The notes below the pieces were generated by a model that was not told the DNA's origin, searched no databases, and saw nothing but the letters and a program-made list of their open reading frames with translations. The position numbers were made by a program, and so were the translations under genes. From JAGNGI01 sp035448825 (GTDB lineage Bacteria; Fidelibacterota; UBA2242), in contig DAOTJS010000004.1 in assembly GCA_035448825.1 (NCBI GenBank), positions 85,997 through 149,996 on the forward strand: a stretch of DNA of 64,000 nt, given 5' to 3'. Of this stretch, positions 8,744 through 18,158 are shown one piece after another. The stretch's first letter is position 1. Each line of letters starts with the position of its first letter.

Positions 8744-9825
8744 TTGATATAATCCTCATCGGCAATAAGTTTATTCTGAGCGCGAATTTTTTGCAATTTT
8801 CTTTTGGCATCTAGAAACTCTTCATAATTCGCGGTAAAAGTGTGCGTATAGGTACTATCGCCATTCGAAATCATGTAAAGATAATCGGTTTTAGCAGGGT
8901 AAATCGCGGCTTGAATAGATTTGAAGCCAGGATTGCAGACAGGTCCTGGCGGCAAACCGTAATACCGGTAAGTATTGTAAGGCGAATCGATGTTCAGATC
9001 TTTTCTTAAAATCCGGCGTGGGCTGTCCGGAATTATATATTGAATGGTCGGGCAGGCTTCCAGACGAATCCGTTTACGCAGACGATTGTAGTAAATCGAA
9101 GCCACGATCGGCCGCTCAAAATTAACCTGACACTCACCTTCCACTATCGAGGCTAAAGTGATAATTTGGTGCAGGGTGTAGCCGGTGCGACGAATTTCTG
9201 CTTGCACCGAATCATTGACGACTTCTTTAAAACGTTCCACCATCCGGCGGATAACATATTCCGGCGAATCACCTTCCAGTAAATCATAAGAATCAGGAAA
9301 TAAATATCCCTCCAGATTATTTGCCTCGATTCCCAAGGTATGTGTAAAATTGGAATCCATAACCTTTTTCATAAAATCGTCGGCAGGAATTCCAATCTGA
9401 TTTTCGAGCAACTTAGCAATTTCACGAGCACGTAAGCCCTCGGGAATAGTAACCAGTACCATTGCGACTTCCCAATCGCTGAGAGTTTTGATCAATTCAT
9501 AATAGTTGAAAGCTCTTTTTACATCAAAACGACCAGCCCGCAGTTTTCGATCCTTTCTCATCATTTTAGTAGCCATGACAAATCGTTCCGGATTATTGAT
9601 AATGCCTTTTTCAGATAGAAGGGTGGCTACTTCATGGACACTGGCACCGGGCTGAATAGTAATAATCTGACTTGAATTGCTCAAATTCAGTGGAGTCATT
9701 AAAATTGCCGAACACACAATTGCAATTAAAAATAGTAATATCATAGGTATATAAACCAACGGCTTCTTCAGTGATTGGCTAAACTTTTTACATAGACGTT
9801 TCATACTATCATCAATCTGGCTCAA
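8740..9825 (-). CDS. mltG: Endolytic murein transglycosylase
   Basis: 361 residues. A basic N-terminal tail is followed by one transmembrane segment (about residues 22-45) and the periplasmic YceG fold: a LysM-like lead-in (TIQPGASVHEVATLLSEKG), then the catalytic domain with ASIVEGECQ, whose first Glu is the family's catalytic residue, and the closing YGLPPGPVCNPG motif. It cleaves nascent glycan strands at the inner membrane. The start is uncertain: TTG at 9825 lies 2 bp after the protease stop, and an ATG at 9804 (MKRLCKK) fits a type-II anchor just as well. The 4-base overlap with pcrA indicates one operon with that gene and the upstream site-2 protease. Confidence 0.92.
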   Translation of the reverse strand: MSQIDDSMKRLCKKFSQSLKKPLVYIPMILLFLIAIVCSAILMTPLNLSNSSQIITIQPGASVHEVATLLSEKGIINNPERFVMATKMMRKDRKLRAGRFDVKRAFNYYELIKTLSDWEVAMVLVTIPEGLRAREIAKLLENQIGIPADDFMKKVMDSNFTHTLGIEANNLEGYLFPDSYDLLEGDSPEYVIRRMVERFKEVVNDSVQAEIRRTGYTLHQIITLASIVEGECQVNFERPIVASIYYNRLRKRIRLEACPTIQYIIPDSPRRILRKDLNIDSPYNTYRYYGLPPGPVCNPGFKSIQAAIYPAKTDYLYMISNGDSTYTHTFTANYEEFLDAKRKLQKIRAQNKLIADEDYIN

Positions 9826-9827
9826 TT

Positions 9828-10877
9828 TTATTGTTTAAATGGAACGGGGATAAACGTCAGGATAAAGATTACTAATGCCGCCAGTCCGATTAATTTCTCG
9901 GGTAATGTTACCGGAGAATTATCGTCATAAATCGGCGGATGTTTGACTTTTATTAAAAATAGCACTAGCAGCCCCCACACTAACCAATTAAGCGATGCAA
10001 AAGAGAGTGCTAATGTCGCGATTAACGCGCCCCAGGCGACATAGGAATATTTGTTCCCCAGAAGAGCATACGCGATATGTCCGCCGTCCAGCTGCCCAAT
10101 CGGTAAGAGATTCAACATTGTCACCAACATTCCGATCCAAGCCGCAAAACCAACCGGATGGAGCAAAATGTCCTGCCCCGCTTCCAGATTGGGAAAAACC
10201 AAAGCCGAGGCAATTTTCATCAATAAAGAATCACCAAGTTGAATACCGACTGTCCCGGCTAAAGGTACTACTTTGGAAAGCTTCAAGCCGATGAACAAAG
10301 CCGGTGCCGCCATCAGAAAACCAAAGATTGGCCCAGCCGCCCCAATTTCTACCAATGCTCGGCGGCTTGTCACTGGAGACCGCATTTTAATGAAAGCCCC
10401 AAAGGTGCCAATAAGCGTTGGAGCAGGAATGAAGTAAGGCAAAGTCGCATCAACATGATTCCTTCGCGCCATCAGAAAATGCCCGGTTTCGTGAAAGCCA
10501 AGAATTATCATCAGAGTCAGACTAAAAGGGCCACCTTTCAGCAAATCCAGCGGATGAGCAAACGGATTAGCTCCTTCCATCATCGCCCCGGCTAAAAGAG
10601 TCGTCAAAATCGTTATCAAAAACAAAACCAGATTAACGGTCGGAATCCGTTTTTCAGTTCCACCCGGTTTGATAATAAAACGGTCAACGGAACCAGCGGA
10701 TGTTTTCTTGATCGAGCGAATCAAATTACGTGAATCGTGAGCGATTTTACGTAAAGAGGTTGCATCTCGCTGATGCCCTTCGATAACCAGATATTTATCC
10801 CGATCTTCTATCCGGACAATTTCGATCCACTGACTCAGGTATAAGATAATGTTTTCTTTGGTAGTTATATCCAGCAT
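9828..10877 (-). CDS. Site-2 protease family membrane metalloprotease (peptidase M50)
   Basis: 349 residues with about seven hydrophobic segments. The zinc motif HETGH sits at residues 129-133 inside a membrane helix, and the second ligand motif LLPIGQLDGGH lies near residue 263; together they define the M50 intramembrane protease family. The first 75 residues are soluble and unlike the PDZ domain of RseP, so it belongs to the simpler group without PDZ. The NPFAHPLDLLKGGPFS loop before HExxH is typical of that group. Substrate unknown; such enzymes clip membrane-bound regulators or signal-peptide remnants. It is the first gene of the unit with mltG and pcrA, 2 bp ahead of mltG's possible TTG start. 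Confidence 0.88.
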   Translation of the reverse strand: MLDITTKENIILYLSQWIEIVRIEDRDKYLVIEGHQRDATSLRKIAHDSRNLIRSIKKTSAGSVDRFIIKPGGTEKRIPTVNLVLFLITILTTLLAGAMMEGANPFAHPLDLLKGGPFSLTLMIILGFHETGHFLMARRNHVDATLPYFIPAPTLIGTFGAFIKMRSPVTSRRALVEIGAAGPIFGFLMAAPALFIGLKLSKVVPLAGTVGIQLGDSLLMKIASALVFPNLEAGQDILLHPVGFAAWIGMLVTMLNLLPIGQLDGGHIAYALLGNKYSYVAWGALIATLALSFASLNWLVWGLLVLFLIKVKHPPIYDDNSPVTLPEKLIGLAALVIFILTFIPVPFKQ

Positions 10878-11030
10878 AAAATCTTACTAAAATTATCCAA
10901 TTTCTAAAGAACTTACAAAATACAGCCTTAAAATCAATCGAATAATTCTCCTGATTCTTTTTTGAACGTACTCAATTGCCTGTCTTTCATAGTTGAGATT
11001 GATAACTAAGAACATTCTTTCATTGACATG

Positions 11031-11077
11031 CCAAACCAATTTCCGGCTCTTCATAGGTGGGGCTAAATTGGTTTGGG
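11031..11077 (+). repeat. Interspersed palindromic repeat, copy 2
   Basis: Begins CCAAACCAATTTCCGG and ends GGCTAAATTGGTTTGG. The 12-bp arms CCAAACCAATTT and AAATTGGTTTGG are perfect inverted repeats. The inner hairpin is degenerate here (CTCTTCATAGG). It matches copies 1 and 3 over its whole length. Confidence 0.78.
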
Positions 11078-11263
11078 CAAATTTTCCAAGCGTTAGACAT
11101 CGGCAGACCGAGACTGGTTACAGTAAGAAAGAATGATCGTCAGCGATAGAAACTGGAGTAATGTTGATAGTACAACTTTTGATATAGTCGTTGCAGGAAA
11201 TTAAATAGACTGAGCCAAAAACCCAGGGAGAATTGCATTTCCGTTTTTTCACTTTGAAATATA

Positions 11264-11316
11264 CCAAACCATTTTCCGACCTGTCGCGGGTGGTACTAAA
11301 TTGGTTTCGGTGCATC
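11264..11316 (+). repeat. Interspersed palindromic repeat, copy 3
   Basis: Begins CCAAACCATTTTCCGACC and ends CTAAATTGGTTTCGGTGCATC. It shares with copy 1 the longer 3' end (GGTTTCGG-GCATC) that copy 2 lacks. It lies 26 bp beyond the 3' end of the large protease gene. Confidence 0.77.
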
Positions 11317-11341
11317 CATCTAAATATGAACTTTTCGTTTA

Positions 11342-14068
11342 TTATCTCAATAATAGCAATTTCTGGCGCGCCCGTCGTTCACCCTGACGAAAAACAATGA
11401 AGTAAACTCCACTGGTGACTGGATTGCCTTTTTGATTACGGCCGTCCCAGGTCCAGACATTCAAGCCGATTTTCGGATTATTGATTTTTTCGGAGTAAAC
11501 TTCCTGCCCGACGACATTGAAAATTAGAGCCGTGACTGGTTTCTCCGCAGTCAATCGGAAGGGTAAATAAATCAGGGGATTTTGACCGGGCAGAAATGGA
11601 TTTGGAAAAGGATTCAGGATGGTGAAGTAAGTCTCGGACGCTCCTTGCCAGCCTTGATAAATGCACTTATATGTTAGAGTATCCACTCCGTCGAAAAAGT
11701 AAAATGCTAAAATGCTATCGCTCGCGGCACTTCGATCCAGAAATACTTCCACGTTAATTGTATCACCTACCGTAACGAACCCACTCGACGGTAAAAAATC
11801 CAGACCAGCTTCTTCCGACCAGAAAATAAATGGGCTGGAACCTATGCCAATATTTAAAACCGGTAAAGTAATTCGACTAACACCCTCGCTGAATAAAATT
11901 TCACCGGGGATGAGAGCAGATTGCGGTGCTGAAGCGTTCCGCTTCAAAACACTAATAAAGAGCGATTCATCGCCGCCATTCGAGGTAATCGGAATATTTA
12001 TTTCGTGAAAACCACTTGTCAGTAAATTACGGTCAATCGTTACCGCAATCTCCGCGCTCCCAAAATTCACCGTGCCGGAAAGTGGTTCAATTTTCAACCA
12101 ATTCGGCAATTCGGCGGAAATTTCCCATTCCAGTGCCTCGGTACCGCCATTGCTAATCCGAACTGTTTGGGTATATTCATCATGCCAGAACCGCAAACTA
12201 TCCGGCATAAGGATAATCCGCGGAGGAATGACGATTTTTCCTGAAACGATAGCGCGAATAGCCCAATTACCGGTAAGCAGAACTACTTCCGAACCGACTG
12301 TCACAGTAAAATTGCTGAGGTCGTAAAATATTTCATCAGGTTTGACATAAGCATGACCATAGCCGTCTTGCATAGAACTATAGCCGAGTGAATTTTCCGA
12401 ACTGGTGACTGATATTGCGAATGAACTCAAATCAGCCAGGTCAATTGGGGTATCGAGAATGATTTTTGTCCAGACCTGATTATTAGGAATAATATCACTC
12501 ATAGTTAGTAGAGGTGTATCGCCCAGATTGCTGTAGATATTTATCGTAACCGGACTGGAATCATAGGTCAATATTTTGATGGCAGACAGAGTCGCATCAG
12601 ATAAATTTAAATCGAACTTCTCGGCGGCTTCGGCGCCTTCTAATAGAATAAAATAATCAAGCGAACCGCCGTCGTATTCCAATTCGGATTCGGCATAGCC
12701 CCCGACGCCGGTTGCTGAGTAAGATATATTGACCTGAGCATCCGCCGCAATCTCAGCCGGCCAATAGGGAACGATAGTCAGTTTAGAATAATCATTGCCA
12801 AAGGTCTCATCAGAAAAATGATAAGTTCCGGTACCATTACAGGTTACGAAGGTTACTTCCGGCGTCTCGGAATGTTTAATCACTGCCAATCCAAAACTGT
12901 AAGATGACTGATAATTCATCACAAACTCGATATTTTGGCCGGAATAAAACTGGATATAAACCGCCGCCGCCGGATTGAGCGCCAACGAAATCTGCTCACC
13001 TTCGGTAAAATTAGAATGAAAATAGTGCGATGATATTGGCGAAATCGCCGCCCCGCCGTAACCATATTGTCCATTGCCAACTGTCGGATCATTAAGCAGG
13101 TTGGCGACAAACCAATCGCGCAATAGTTCCGCGACCGTCACGTTGTAACCGATGGATAATAAAGCCCCAACATAACCGCTAAACGAGTTATTTTTATTGC
13201 TAACTACTTTTTTAATCACATTTAATCCGAAGCGCTGGTAGATATAATACGTCCACAAACCGACTTTAGCGTAGTCGGCTATCGAACCATCGAAATCCAT
13301 TAACGAACAATTGGTCTCGCTTAAAAACGACGCAAAGGAGCGCACCGGTAAACCCAGCAAGCGCGGTGATAGTTCCGAAAGCCCTTCCGTTACCCAAACA
13401 TCTTCATCTGAATCATAAAAATTATGAATCAGGTGCTGAAGCTCATGAGCTACGATTGAAAGTGTGCCCAGGTCCTTGGCATCAGCCGGATTAGTGTCAA
13501 TGTAAATAATTTCGCCGTAATTGCCTTTGCCGGTTATCTGATCGAGCGGGTCGAAATAGCCGGCTATGTAGGTATCGGATTTCCCTGCCTCGTAATTATC
13601 ACGCACGTCAATCAACAGCACAAAGAGTTTACCGTTATGGTCTTTATCCGGCAATTCGCCAAATATATCAATTTCGTTGGAATAAATTCCCTTTTCGGCA
13701 TTAATCGAGCCTTGCGGCGTATAGTAAAGCATAATATCGCGCACCTGTTCGGCATCACTCTGAGTAACTCGCCCGGCGTCGAATTCCGCTTTCTCAGCAT
13801 ATATTTCAATTTCAGCGGTACTAATCAAACGGATAAAAGAAACTTCAATAAATTCAGCCGAATTGTCCTCGACATTTTTACGAATAAAGAAGGTAGTATC
13901 ACCGGCTACCGGTCTGGCTAATCTATGATGAAAAACAACTTCCGGATATTTATTCCATAAAAATGGCGTTCCTGAAATCGGTTGCGCCGCAGGCGTATGT
14001 AGTTCCTGCGCCATTGCGACAGTCATTAACCAGCCGGATAAAAGTAGTAATCTTTTTAGCGAAGACAT
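11342..14068 (-). CDS. Secreted zinc metalloprotease with C-terminal sorting-like module
   Basis: 908 residues counting from the ATG at 14068; the in-frame TTG just before it is less likely. A signal peptide ends near AMAQ. The catalytic domain carries HELQH at residues 208-212 with a third-ligand Glu in VTEGLSE 17 residues on, as in M30 (hyicolysin-like) and related zincins. A DKDHNGK loop looks calcium-binding. Beta-sandwich domains follow, one of BACON type (residues about 625-690, LRFWHDEYTQTVRISN). The end (NPFPNPF, then WDGRNQKGNPVTSGVYF, then a basic tail) is the FlgD-Ig/Por-like module used for secretion and surface attachment in FCB bacteria. The start overlaps the gpsA stop by one base (TGATG). 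The family call is solid at zincin level and less so for M30. Confidence 0.78.
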   Translation of the reverse strand: MSSLKRLLLLSGWLMTVAMAQELHTPAAQPISGTPFLWNKYPEVVFHHRLARPVAGDTTFFIRKNVEDNSAEFIEVSFIRLISTAEIEIYAEKAEFDAGRVTQSDAEQVRDIMLYYTPQGSINAEKGIYSNEIDIFGELPDKDHNGKLFVLLIDVRDNYEAGKSDTYIAGYFDPLDQITGKGNYGEIIYIDTNPADAKDLGTLSIVAHELQHLIHNFYDSDEDVWVTEGLSELSPRLLGLPVRSFASFLSETNCSLMDFDGSIADYAKVGLWTYYIYQRFGLNVIKKVVSNKNNSFSGYVGALLSIGYNVTVAELLRDWFVANLLNDPTVGNGQYGYGGAAISPISSHYFHSNFTEGEQISLALNPAAAVYIQFYSGQNIEFVMNYQSSYSFGLAVIKHSETPEVTFVTCNGTGTYHFSDETFGNDYSKLTIVPYWPAEIAADAQVNISYSATGVGGYAESELEYDGGSLDYFILLEGAEAAEKFDLNLSDATLSAIKILTYDSSPVTINIYSNLGDTPLLTMSDIIPNNQVWTKIILDTPIDLADLSSFAISVTSSENSLGYSSMQDGYGHAYVKPDEIFYDLSNFTVTVGSEVVLLTGNWAIRAIVSGKIVIPPRIILMPDSLRFWHDEYTQTVRISNGGTEALEWEISAELPNWLKIEPLSGTVNFGSAEIAVTIDRNLLTSGFHEINIPITSNGGDESLFISVLKRNASAPQSALIPGEILFSEGVSRITLPVLNIGIGSSPFIFWSEEAGLDFLPSSGFVTVGDTINVEVFLDRSAASDSILAFYFFDGVDTLTYKCIYQGWQGASETYFTILNPFPNPFLPGQNPLIYLPFRLTAEKPVTALIFNVVGQEVYSEKINNPKIGLNVWTWDGRNQKGNPVTSGVYFIVFRQGERRARQKLLLLR

Positions 14069-15102
14069 CAATATTTAGAAAGTGAATGCCGCTCCTGTTT
14101 AGGATCGCGGTTCATTAAATCCCACAAAGCTGATTGCGGGTCTTTATTTTTAAAAAGGACTCTATAAATTTCCTCCGAAATCGGCATTACGACTTGATAT
14201 TGCTCAGCCATCTGGTGGACGGTCAAACAAGTCGTGACTCCCTCAGCAACCATTGACATACCGTTCAAAATATCGTCCAGTTTGCGACCTTTGCCGATTT
14301 CTTCGCCGACGTAGCGATTACGACTGTGCTGACTGTTACAGGTAACGATCAAATCGCCGATACCGCTTAATCCGGCAAAGGTCTCTTCGCGACCGCCAAC
14401 TCGCAATCCGAGGCGTACAATTTCCATAATTCCGCGTGTCATCAGAGCGGCTTTCGCGTTGTCACCTAATCTCATTCCGTCGCAAATTCCGGCCGCAATC
14501 GCGATAACGTTCTTGACCGCTCCGCCGATTTCAACTCCGATTATATCGGTATTAGTATAAACGCGGAAATATGGCGAACGAAATACTTCCTGAACCAGCT
14601 GAGCAGACTTTTCATTAATCGAAGCGGCTACGACCGCCGTTGGAACTTGCCGCGCAACTTCTTCGGCATGACTGGGACCATGCAAGGTAACAATCTTTTC
14701 CGGCGAGTGATTTAAAATTTCAGCAATTAACTCACTCATCCGCTTGAGGGTATTTTGTTCGATTCCTTTGGTAAGATTGACGATAACTGTATCCGGCTCG
14801 ATCAGCCCTTTTAATTTCTCCAGCAAAGAGCGCATTGATTGCGACGGCACCGCTAGCACCAGGAAATTAGTATTTTTCACAGCTTCAGTTAAATCATTCA
14901 AAATCGGAATCGCGCGCGGTATCGGAATGCCTTCTAAAAGCGGATTCCGACGGGTTTTATTCATATAGGCTACATTTTCCGGATAATATTCCCAGAGCTT
15001 GACTGACAACTTTTTATTATAAAGGTGAATAGCAACCGTTGTGCCCCAACTGCCAGCGCCCAGTACGGCTATCGAGATAGATTTAGGAATTTTTCTTAAC
15101 AT
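14068..15102 (-). CDS. gpsA: Glycerol-3-phosphate dehydrogenase [NAD(P)+]
   Basis: 344 residues from the ATG at 15102. It reduces dihydroxyacetone phosphate to sn-glycerol-3-phosphate for phospholipid synthesis. The Rossmann motif is IAVLGAGSWGTT close to the N-terminus. The catalytic Lys is in GGAVKNVIAIAAGICDG, and GLSGIGDLIVTC and the SRNRYVGEEIGKG stretch are all normal. A frame opening at 15147 would add 15 residues and overlap purM by 35 bp. The family starts just before the Rossmann strand, so I prefer 15102, 10 bp past the purM stop. The genes purM, gpsA and the secreted protease are then one run. Confidence 0.93.
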   Translation of the reverse strand: MLRKIPKSISIAVLGAGSWGTTVAIHLYNKKLSVKLWEYYPENVAYMNKTRRNPLLEGIPIPRAIPILNDLTEAVKNTNFLVLAVPSQSMRSLLEKLKGLIEPDTVIVNLTKGIEQNTLKRMSELIAEILNHSPEKIVTLHGPSHAEEVARQVPTAVVAASINEKSAQLVQEVFRSPYFRVYTNTDIIGVEIGGAVKNVIAIAAGICDGMRLGDNAKAALMTRGIMEIVRLGLRVGGREETFAGLSGIGDLIVTCNSQHSRNRYVGEEIGKGRKLDDILNGMSMVAEGVTTCLTVHQMAEQYQVVMPISEEIYRVLFKNKDPQSALWDLMNRDPKQERHSLSKY

Positions 15103-15112
15103 GAATAAATTT

Positions 15113-16105
15113 TCAGCAAATCTCGCCCAGTATAACCGGTTTTTCACCGGTTTTCAGTAACACTTGGCAAAATTTATCAACAGCCGATGCGGCACAAATT
15201 ATTATCATCCCAATCCCAAGATTGAAAACTCGGCGCATTTCTTCTACATCAATTTCACCGGTTTTTTGAATGAATTTAAAAAGCGGCGGCCATTCCCAGG
15301 CTTGCCAGTTGATTTTCAAAGTCAGATTTTCAGGGACAACGCGGCTAGTGTTAACGATAATCCCACCACCGGTAATATGACTCAAAGCATGTAAATCCGG
15401 ATCAGCCAGTAACGGCTCAATCGCATTTAAATAGGAGCGATGAATTGCCAGCAGGGCATCGCCGATGGTCGCATTTAGCTCCGGGATATAATCCGTGACA
15501 GAATATTTTGTCAAGAGCACTTTGCGGGCTAAGGAATAGCCATTGGTGTGCAAACCAGTAGAGGGTAACCCGAGCAGAACATCACCTTTCCCAACTCGAC
15601 CGACTAACATTTGATCCTTTTCCACTACTCCGACGATCGTCCCGACCAGATCGTAATCTTTGGTCTGGTAAATATCAGGCATTTCCGCCATTTCGCCGCC
15701 GATTAAAGCACAACCATTGGCTTGACAGGCTAGAGATATTCCTCTAATAATTTCAGTAGTTGTTGCCGGTTTTAGCTGACCGGTGCCAATATAATCCAGA
15801 AAAAACAAAGGGTGCGCCCCGGTCGTCAAAATGTCGTTGACGCAATGATTTACCAAACATTGCCCGACCGTATCATGCCGATTGAGCAGATTGGCTATGA
15901 TTAATTTTGTTCCGACTCCGTCGGTGCTGGCTACCAAAACCGGTTGGCGGTAATCTTTTACCGGAAAAGCAAAACAGCCACCAAATAAGCCAATTTCAGT
16001 TAATACATTGGGTGAAAAAGTCTGTTTTACTAGATTCTTAATTTCTCTGACGGCTTGTTCACCGGCAGCAATGTCAACACCCGCATCTTTATAGGATATA
16101 CTCAC
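15113..16105 (-). CDS. purM: Phosphoribosylformylglycinamidine cyclo-ligase (AIR synthetase)
   Basis: 330 residues, usual length. It makes aminoimidazole ribotide from FGAM with ATP in purine synthesis. Family motifs: SYKDAGVDIAAGEQAV at the N-terminus, VASTDGVGTKLIIA, GGEMAEMPDIY and the C-terminal THITGGG-type stretch (SHITGGGIIVN). The start is GTG, directly abutting the TAA of the acyl-CoA ligase gene. A perfect AGGAGG inside the end of that gene, 11 nt upstream, fixes this start. No other pur genes are nearby. Confidence 0.94.
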   Translation of the reverse strand: MSISYKDAGVDIAAGEQAVREIKNLVKQTFSPNVLTEIGLFGGCFAFPVKDYRQPVLVASTDGVGTKLIIANLLNRHDTVGQCLVNHCVNDILTTGAHPLFFLDYIGTGQLKPATTTEIIRGISLACQANGCALIGGEMAEMPDIYQTKDYDLVGTIVGVVEKDQMLVGRVGKGDVLLGLPSTGLHTNGYSLARKVLLTKYSVTDYIPELNATIGDALLAIHRSYLNAIEPLLADPDLHALSHITGGGIIVNTSRVVPENLTLKINWQAWEWPPLFKFIQKTGEIDVEEMRRVFNLGIGMIIICAASAVDKFCQVLLKTGEKPVILGEIC

Positions 16106-17917
16106 TTAACTTTCTGCCTCCTGATACATTGATTCAATTAAATCCGCATAACGTTTTTCAACTACCGAACGTTTTACTTTCAGTGACGGCGTCAGTTCCC
16201 CACTTTCAATTGTAAATTCTGACGGTAACAGAATATATTTTTTAATTTTCTCGAATTGGGCGAAGCCTTCCATAGATTCGGCTATCACGCGATCATACAA
16301 TTCCTTAACGGCTGGAAGTGCAATCAGCTCCTCCCGACTGTTATATTGCAGATTGTTATCTTTCGCCCAGTTTTCTAGATTGACAAAAGCTGGTACCACT
16401 AAAGCCGAGACGAATTTACGTCGGTCACCGATAACTACAATTTGTTCGATCCACTTGGAAGTGACGAGTGCATTTTCTATCGGTTGGGGAGCAACGTTCT
16501 TACCACCCGAAGTCACTAATATGTTTTTCTTACGATCGGTAATGGTGATATAACCATCTTCGTCAATCATTCCAATATCGCCGGTATGGAACCAGCCATC
16601 CGCGTCCAGGACTTCCTGCGTAGCGGCTTCGTCTTTATAATAGCCCAGCATAACATGTGGTCCGCGCGTGAGAATTTCGCCGTCCGGAGCTATTTTCACC
16701 TCGATATTAGGGAGTTTCGGACCAACTGTTCCGACCTTGCATTTTGCCAGGGGATTAACGGAAATAACCGGTGATGTTTCTGTCAAGCCGTAACCTTCGA
16801 GAATGGGAATTCCCGCGGCTTGGAAAAACTGAGCAATTTCCTTAGAGAGCGGCGCTCCACCGGAAACGAAAAACCGCAGATTCCCGCCGATTTTCTCATA
16901 CAGTTTAGAAAAAACCAACTTTTGAGCGACTTTTAACTGGTTATTTAGAACGGCTCCAGGATTCCGATTTTCACTTTTTAGCGAGGCGGCTTTCTTGCCA
17001 ACATTTATTGCCCACCAGAAGATTTTCTGGCTAATTTTCGAGGAAGTAGAAATACTGTCAATAACCGTGGCATAGACTTTTTCATAAAAACGCGGAACGG
17101 CGACCATCAATGTCGGATGGACCTCCAGCATATTAGCGGCTACGGTGTCAATGCTCTCAGCGTAACTAATACACGCTCCCGAACCCGTTGCCAAAAAATG
17201 CCCCGCCATACGTTCAAAACCGTGACTAAGTGGCAAAAATGACAAAAAGTTGTCATCCTCATTAGCCTCGACAATTTGTAGCGCACCAGCAATATTCGAA
17301 GTGAGATTACCATGCGTCAACATAGCGCCTTTGGGTTCGCCGGTCGTACCGGAAGTATAAATTATGGTCAGTAGGTCGTTTTCTTTGGTATTACGAACAT
17401 CTACGAGGAAAGCATCCGGGTTCTGCTTCCGGTATTCCCCACCCATTTGCATCAATTCACTCATCATAATAGCTTTTGGATGATCAATTTTAGTATCATC
17501 CATTACAATTACTTTTTCCACCTCAGGAAGTTCGGGAAGTAGTGGAATCACTTTTTCAGTTTGAGCACGATCACCGCAAAAAATGAAACGAGAGTCAGAA
17601 TGCCGGGCAATCCACCAGACCTGTTTGGCCGTCAAAGTCGGATAAATAGTCACCACGACTCCTTTGGAACAGGCTATACCATAATCGGCCATAGACCATA
17701 AAGGGCTATTGTGGGCAATAATAGCGATATGTTCACCAGCTTTCATACCCAATGCTTTTAATCCGCCAGAAATTTGTTCGACCCGGTCTCGCACTGTGGA
17801 GAAAGTCAGTTCCAGCCATTTTCCATCCTTTTTATAATTGTACATCGGCCGGTCAGCGTATTTATCCGTTATGCCTACAAACATTTCGTTAATAGTACGG
17901 TAGTTAAACTCTGCCAT
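16106..17917 (-). CDS. Long-chain fatty acid-CoA ligase (AMP-forming)
   Basis: 603 residues, the length of the bacterial FadD15/ACSL-like group. It adenylates fatty acids and transfers them to CoA. The AMP-binding core motif IYTSGTTGEPKGAMLTHGN is intact, followed by LSFLPLSHGFER, EGYGLTETSPVISVN, GWFHTGDIGMIDEDGYITITDRKKN and a C-terminal Lys region (SLKVKRSVVEKRY). No membrane segment is obvious. It is the first gene of the run leading to purM and gpsA, which makes sense for phospholipid precursors; a role in lipid recycling is inferred. The name fadD is possible, but substrate range cannot be read from sequence. Confidence 0.9.
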   Translation of the reverse strand: MAEFNYRTINEMFVGITDKYADRPMYNYKKDGKWLELTFSTVRDRVEQISGGLKALGMKAGEHIAIIAHNSPLWSMADYGIACSKGVVVTIYPTLTAKQVWWIARHSDSRFIFCGDRAQTEKVIPLLPELPEVEKVIVMDDTKIDHPKAIMMSELMQMGGEYRKQNPDAFLVDVRNTKENDLLTIIYTSGTTGEPKGAMLTHGNLTSNIAGALQIVEANEDDNFLSFLPLSHGFERMAGHFLATGSGACISYAESIDTVAANMLEVHPTLMVAVPRFYEKVYATVIDSISTSSKISQKIFWWAINVGKKAASLKSENRNPGAVLNNQLKVAQKLVFSKLYEKIGGNLRFFVSGGAPLSKEIAQFFQAAGIPILEGYGLTETSPVISVNPLAKCKVGTVGPKLPNIEVKIAPDGEILTRGPHVMLGYYKDEAATQEVLDADGWFHTGDIGMIDEDGYITITDRKKNILVTSGGKNVAPQPIENALVTSKWIEQIVVIGDRRKFVSALVVPAFVNLENWAKDNNLQYNSREELIALPAVKELYDRVIAESMEGFAQFEKIKKYILLPSEFTIESGELTPSLKVKRSVVEKRYADLIESMYQEAES

Positions 17918-17984
17918 ATTTGCCCCCTATGTTTACTTTTTTATTGTTTTTAATTTGTAAAGAGTTAATTTTAGGGCGCTTTTT

Positions 17985-18068
17985 GCCGAGGTGGTGAAAT
18001 AGGTAGACGCAGTGGACTCAAAATCCACCGGACTTCGGTCCATGGGGGTTCGATTCCCCCTCTCGGCA
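17985..18068 (+). tRNA. tRNA-Leu (anticodon CAA)
   Basis: 84 nt. The acceptor stem GCCGAGG pairs with TCTCGGC (one G-T pair), the D-arm contains GGTGAAATAGGTAGAC, and the anticodon stem GTGGA/TCCAC encloses CTCAAAA, so the anticodon is CAA, reading UUG. A long variable arm (CGGACTTCGGTCC) marks it as class II, and the T-arm is GGGGGTTCGATTCCCCC. The discriminator base is A, followed by CAA, so the CCA end is not encoded. It lies alone on the plus strand between two minus-strand genes. Confidence 0.96.
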
Positions 18069-18158
18069 CAAAAATCACTTATCAAAATTACTCCGTATCA
18101 ATGTAATATTAGGATTCATTGATTTCACGATAATAGCTAATAAAAAGAAGATATTTGT

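Larger units (their letters stand above)
10878..11341. other. 464-bp gap holding two palindromic repeats
   Basis: No convincing gene lies here. A 65-codon minus-strand frame at 11118-11315 starts inside a repeat and has no ribosome site, so I reject it. The gap holds repeat copies at 11031-11077 and 11264-11316, about 190 bp apart. It must also hold the promoter of the site-2 protease operon, although I find no clear boxes. Confidence 0.6.

Noticed and set aside
11118..11315. 65-codon minus-strand frame in the repeat-bearing gap
   Set aside because: It starts inside a palindromic repeat, has no ribosome site and no protein-like composition.
5241..11341. CRISPR array
   Set aside because: The three repeats are far apart, in two orientations, with no regular spacers and no cas genes.
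14069..14071. TTG as start of the large secreted protease
   Set aside because: An ATG follows immediately (14068) and gives a neat one-base overlap with the gpsA stop.
15103..15147. Upstream extension of gpsA
   Set aside because: It overlaps purM and adds residues not expected before the Rossmann strand; ATG 15102 fits the family.
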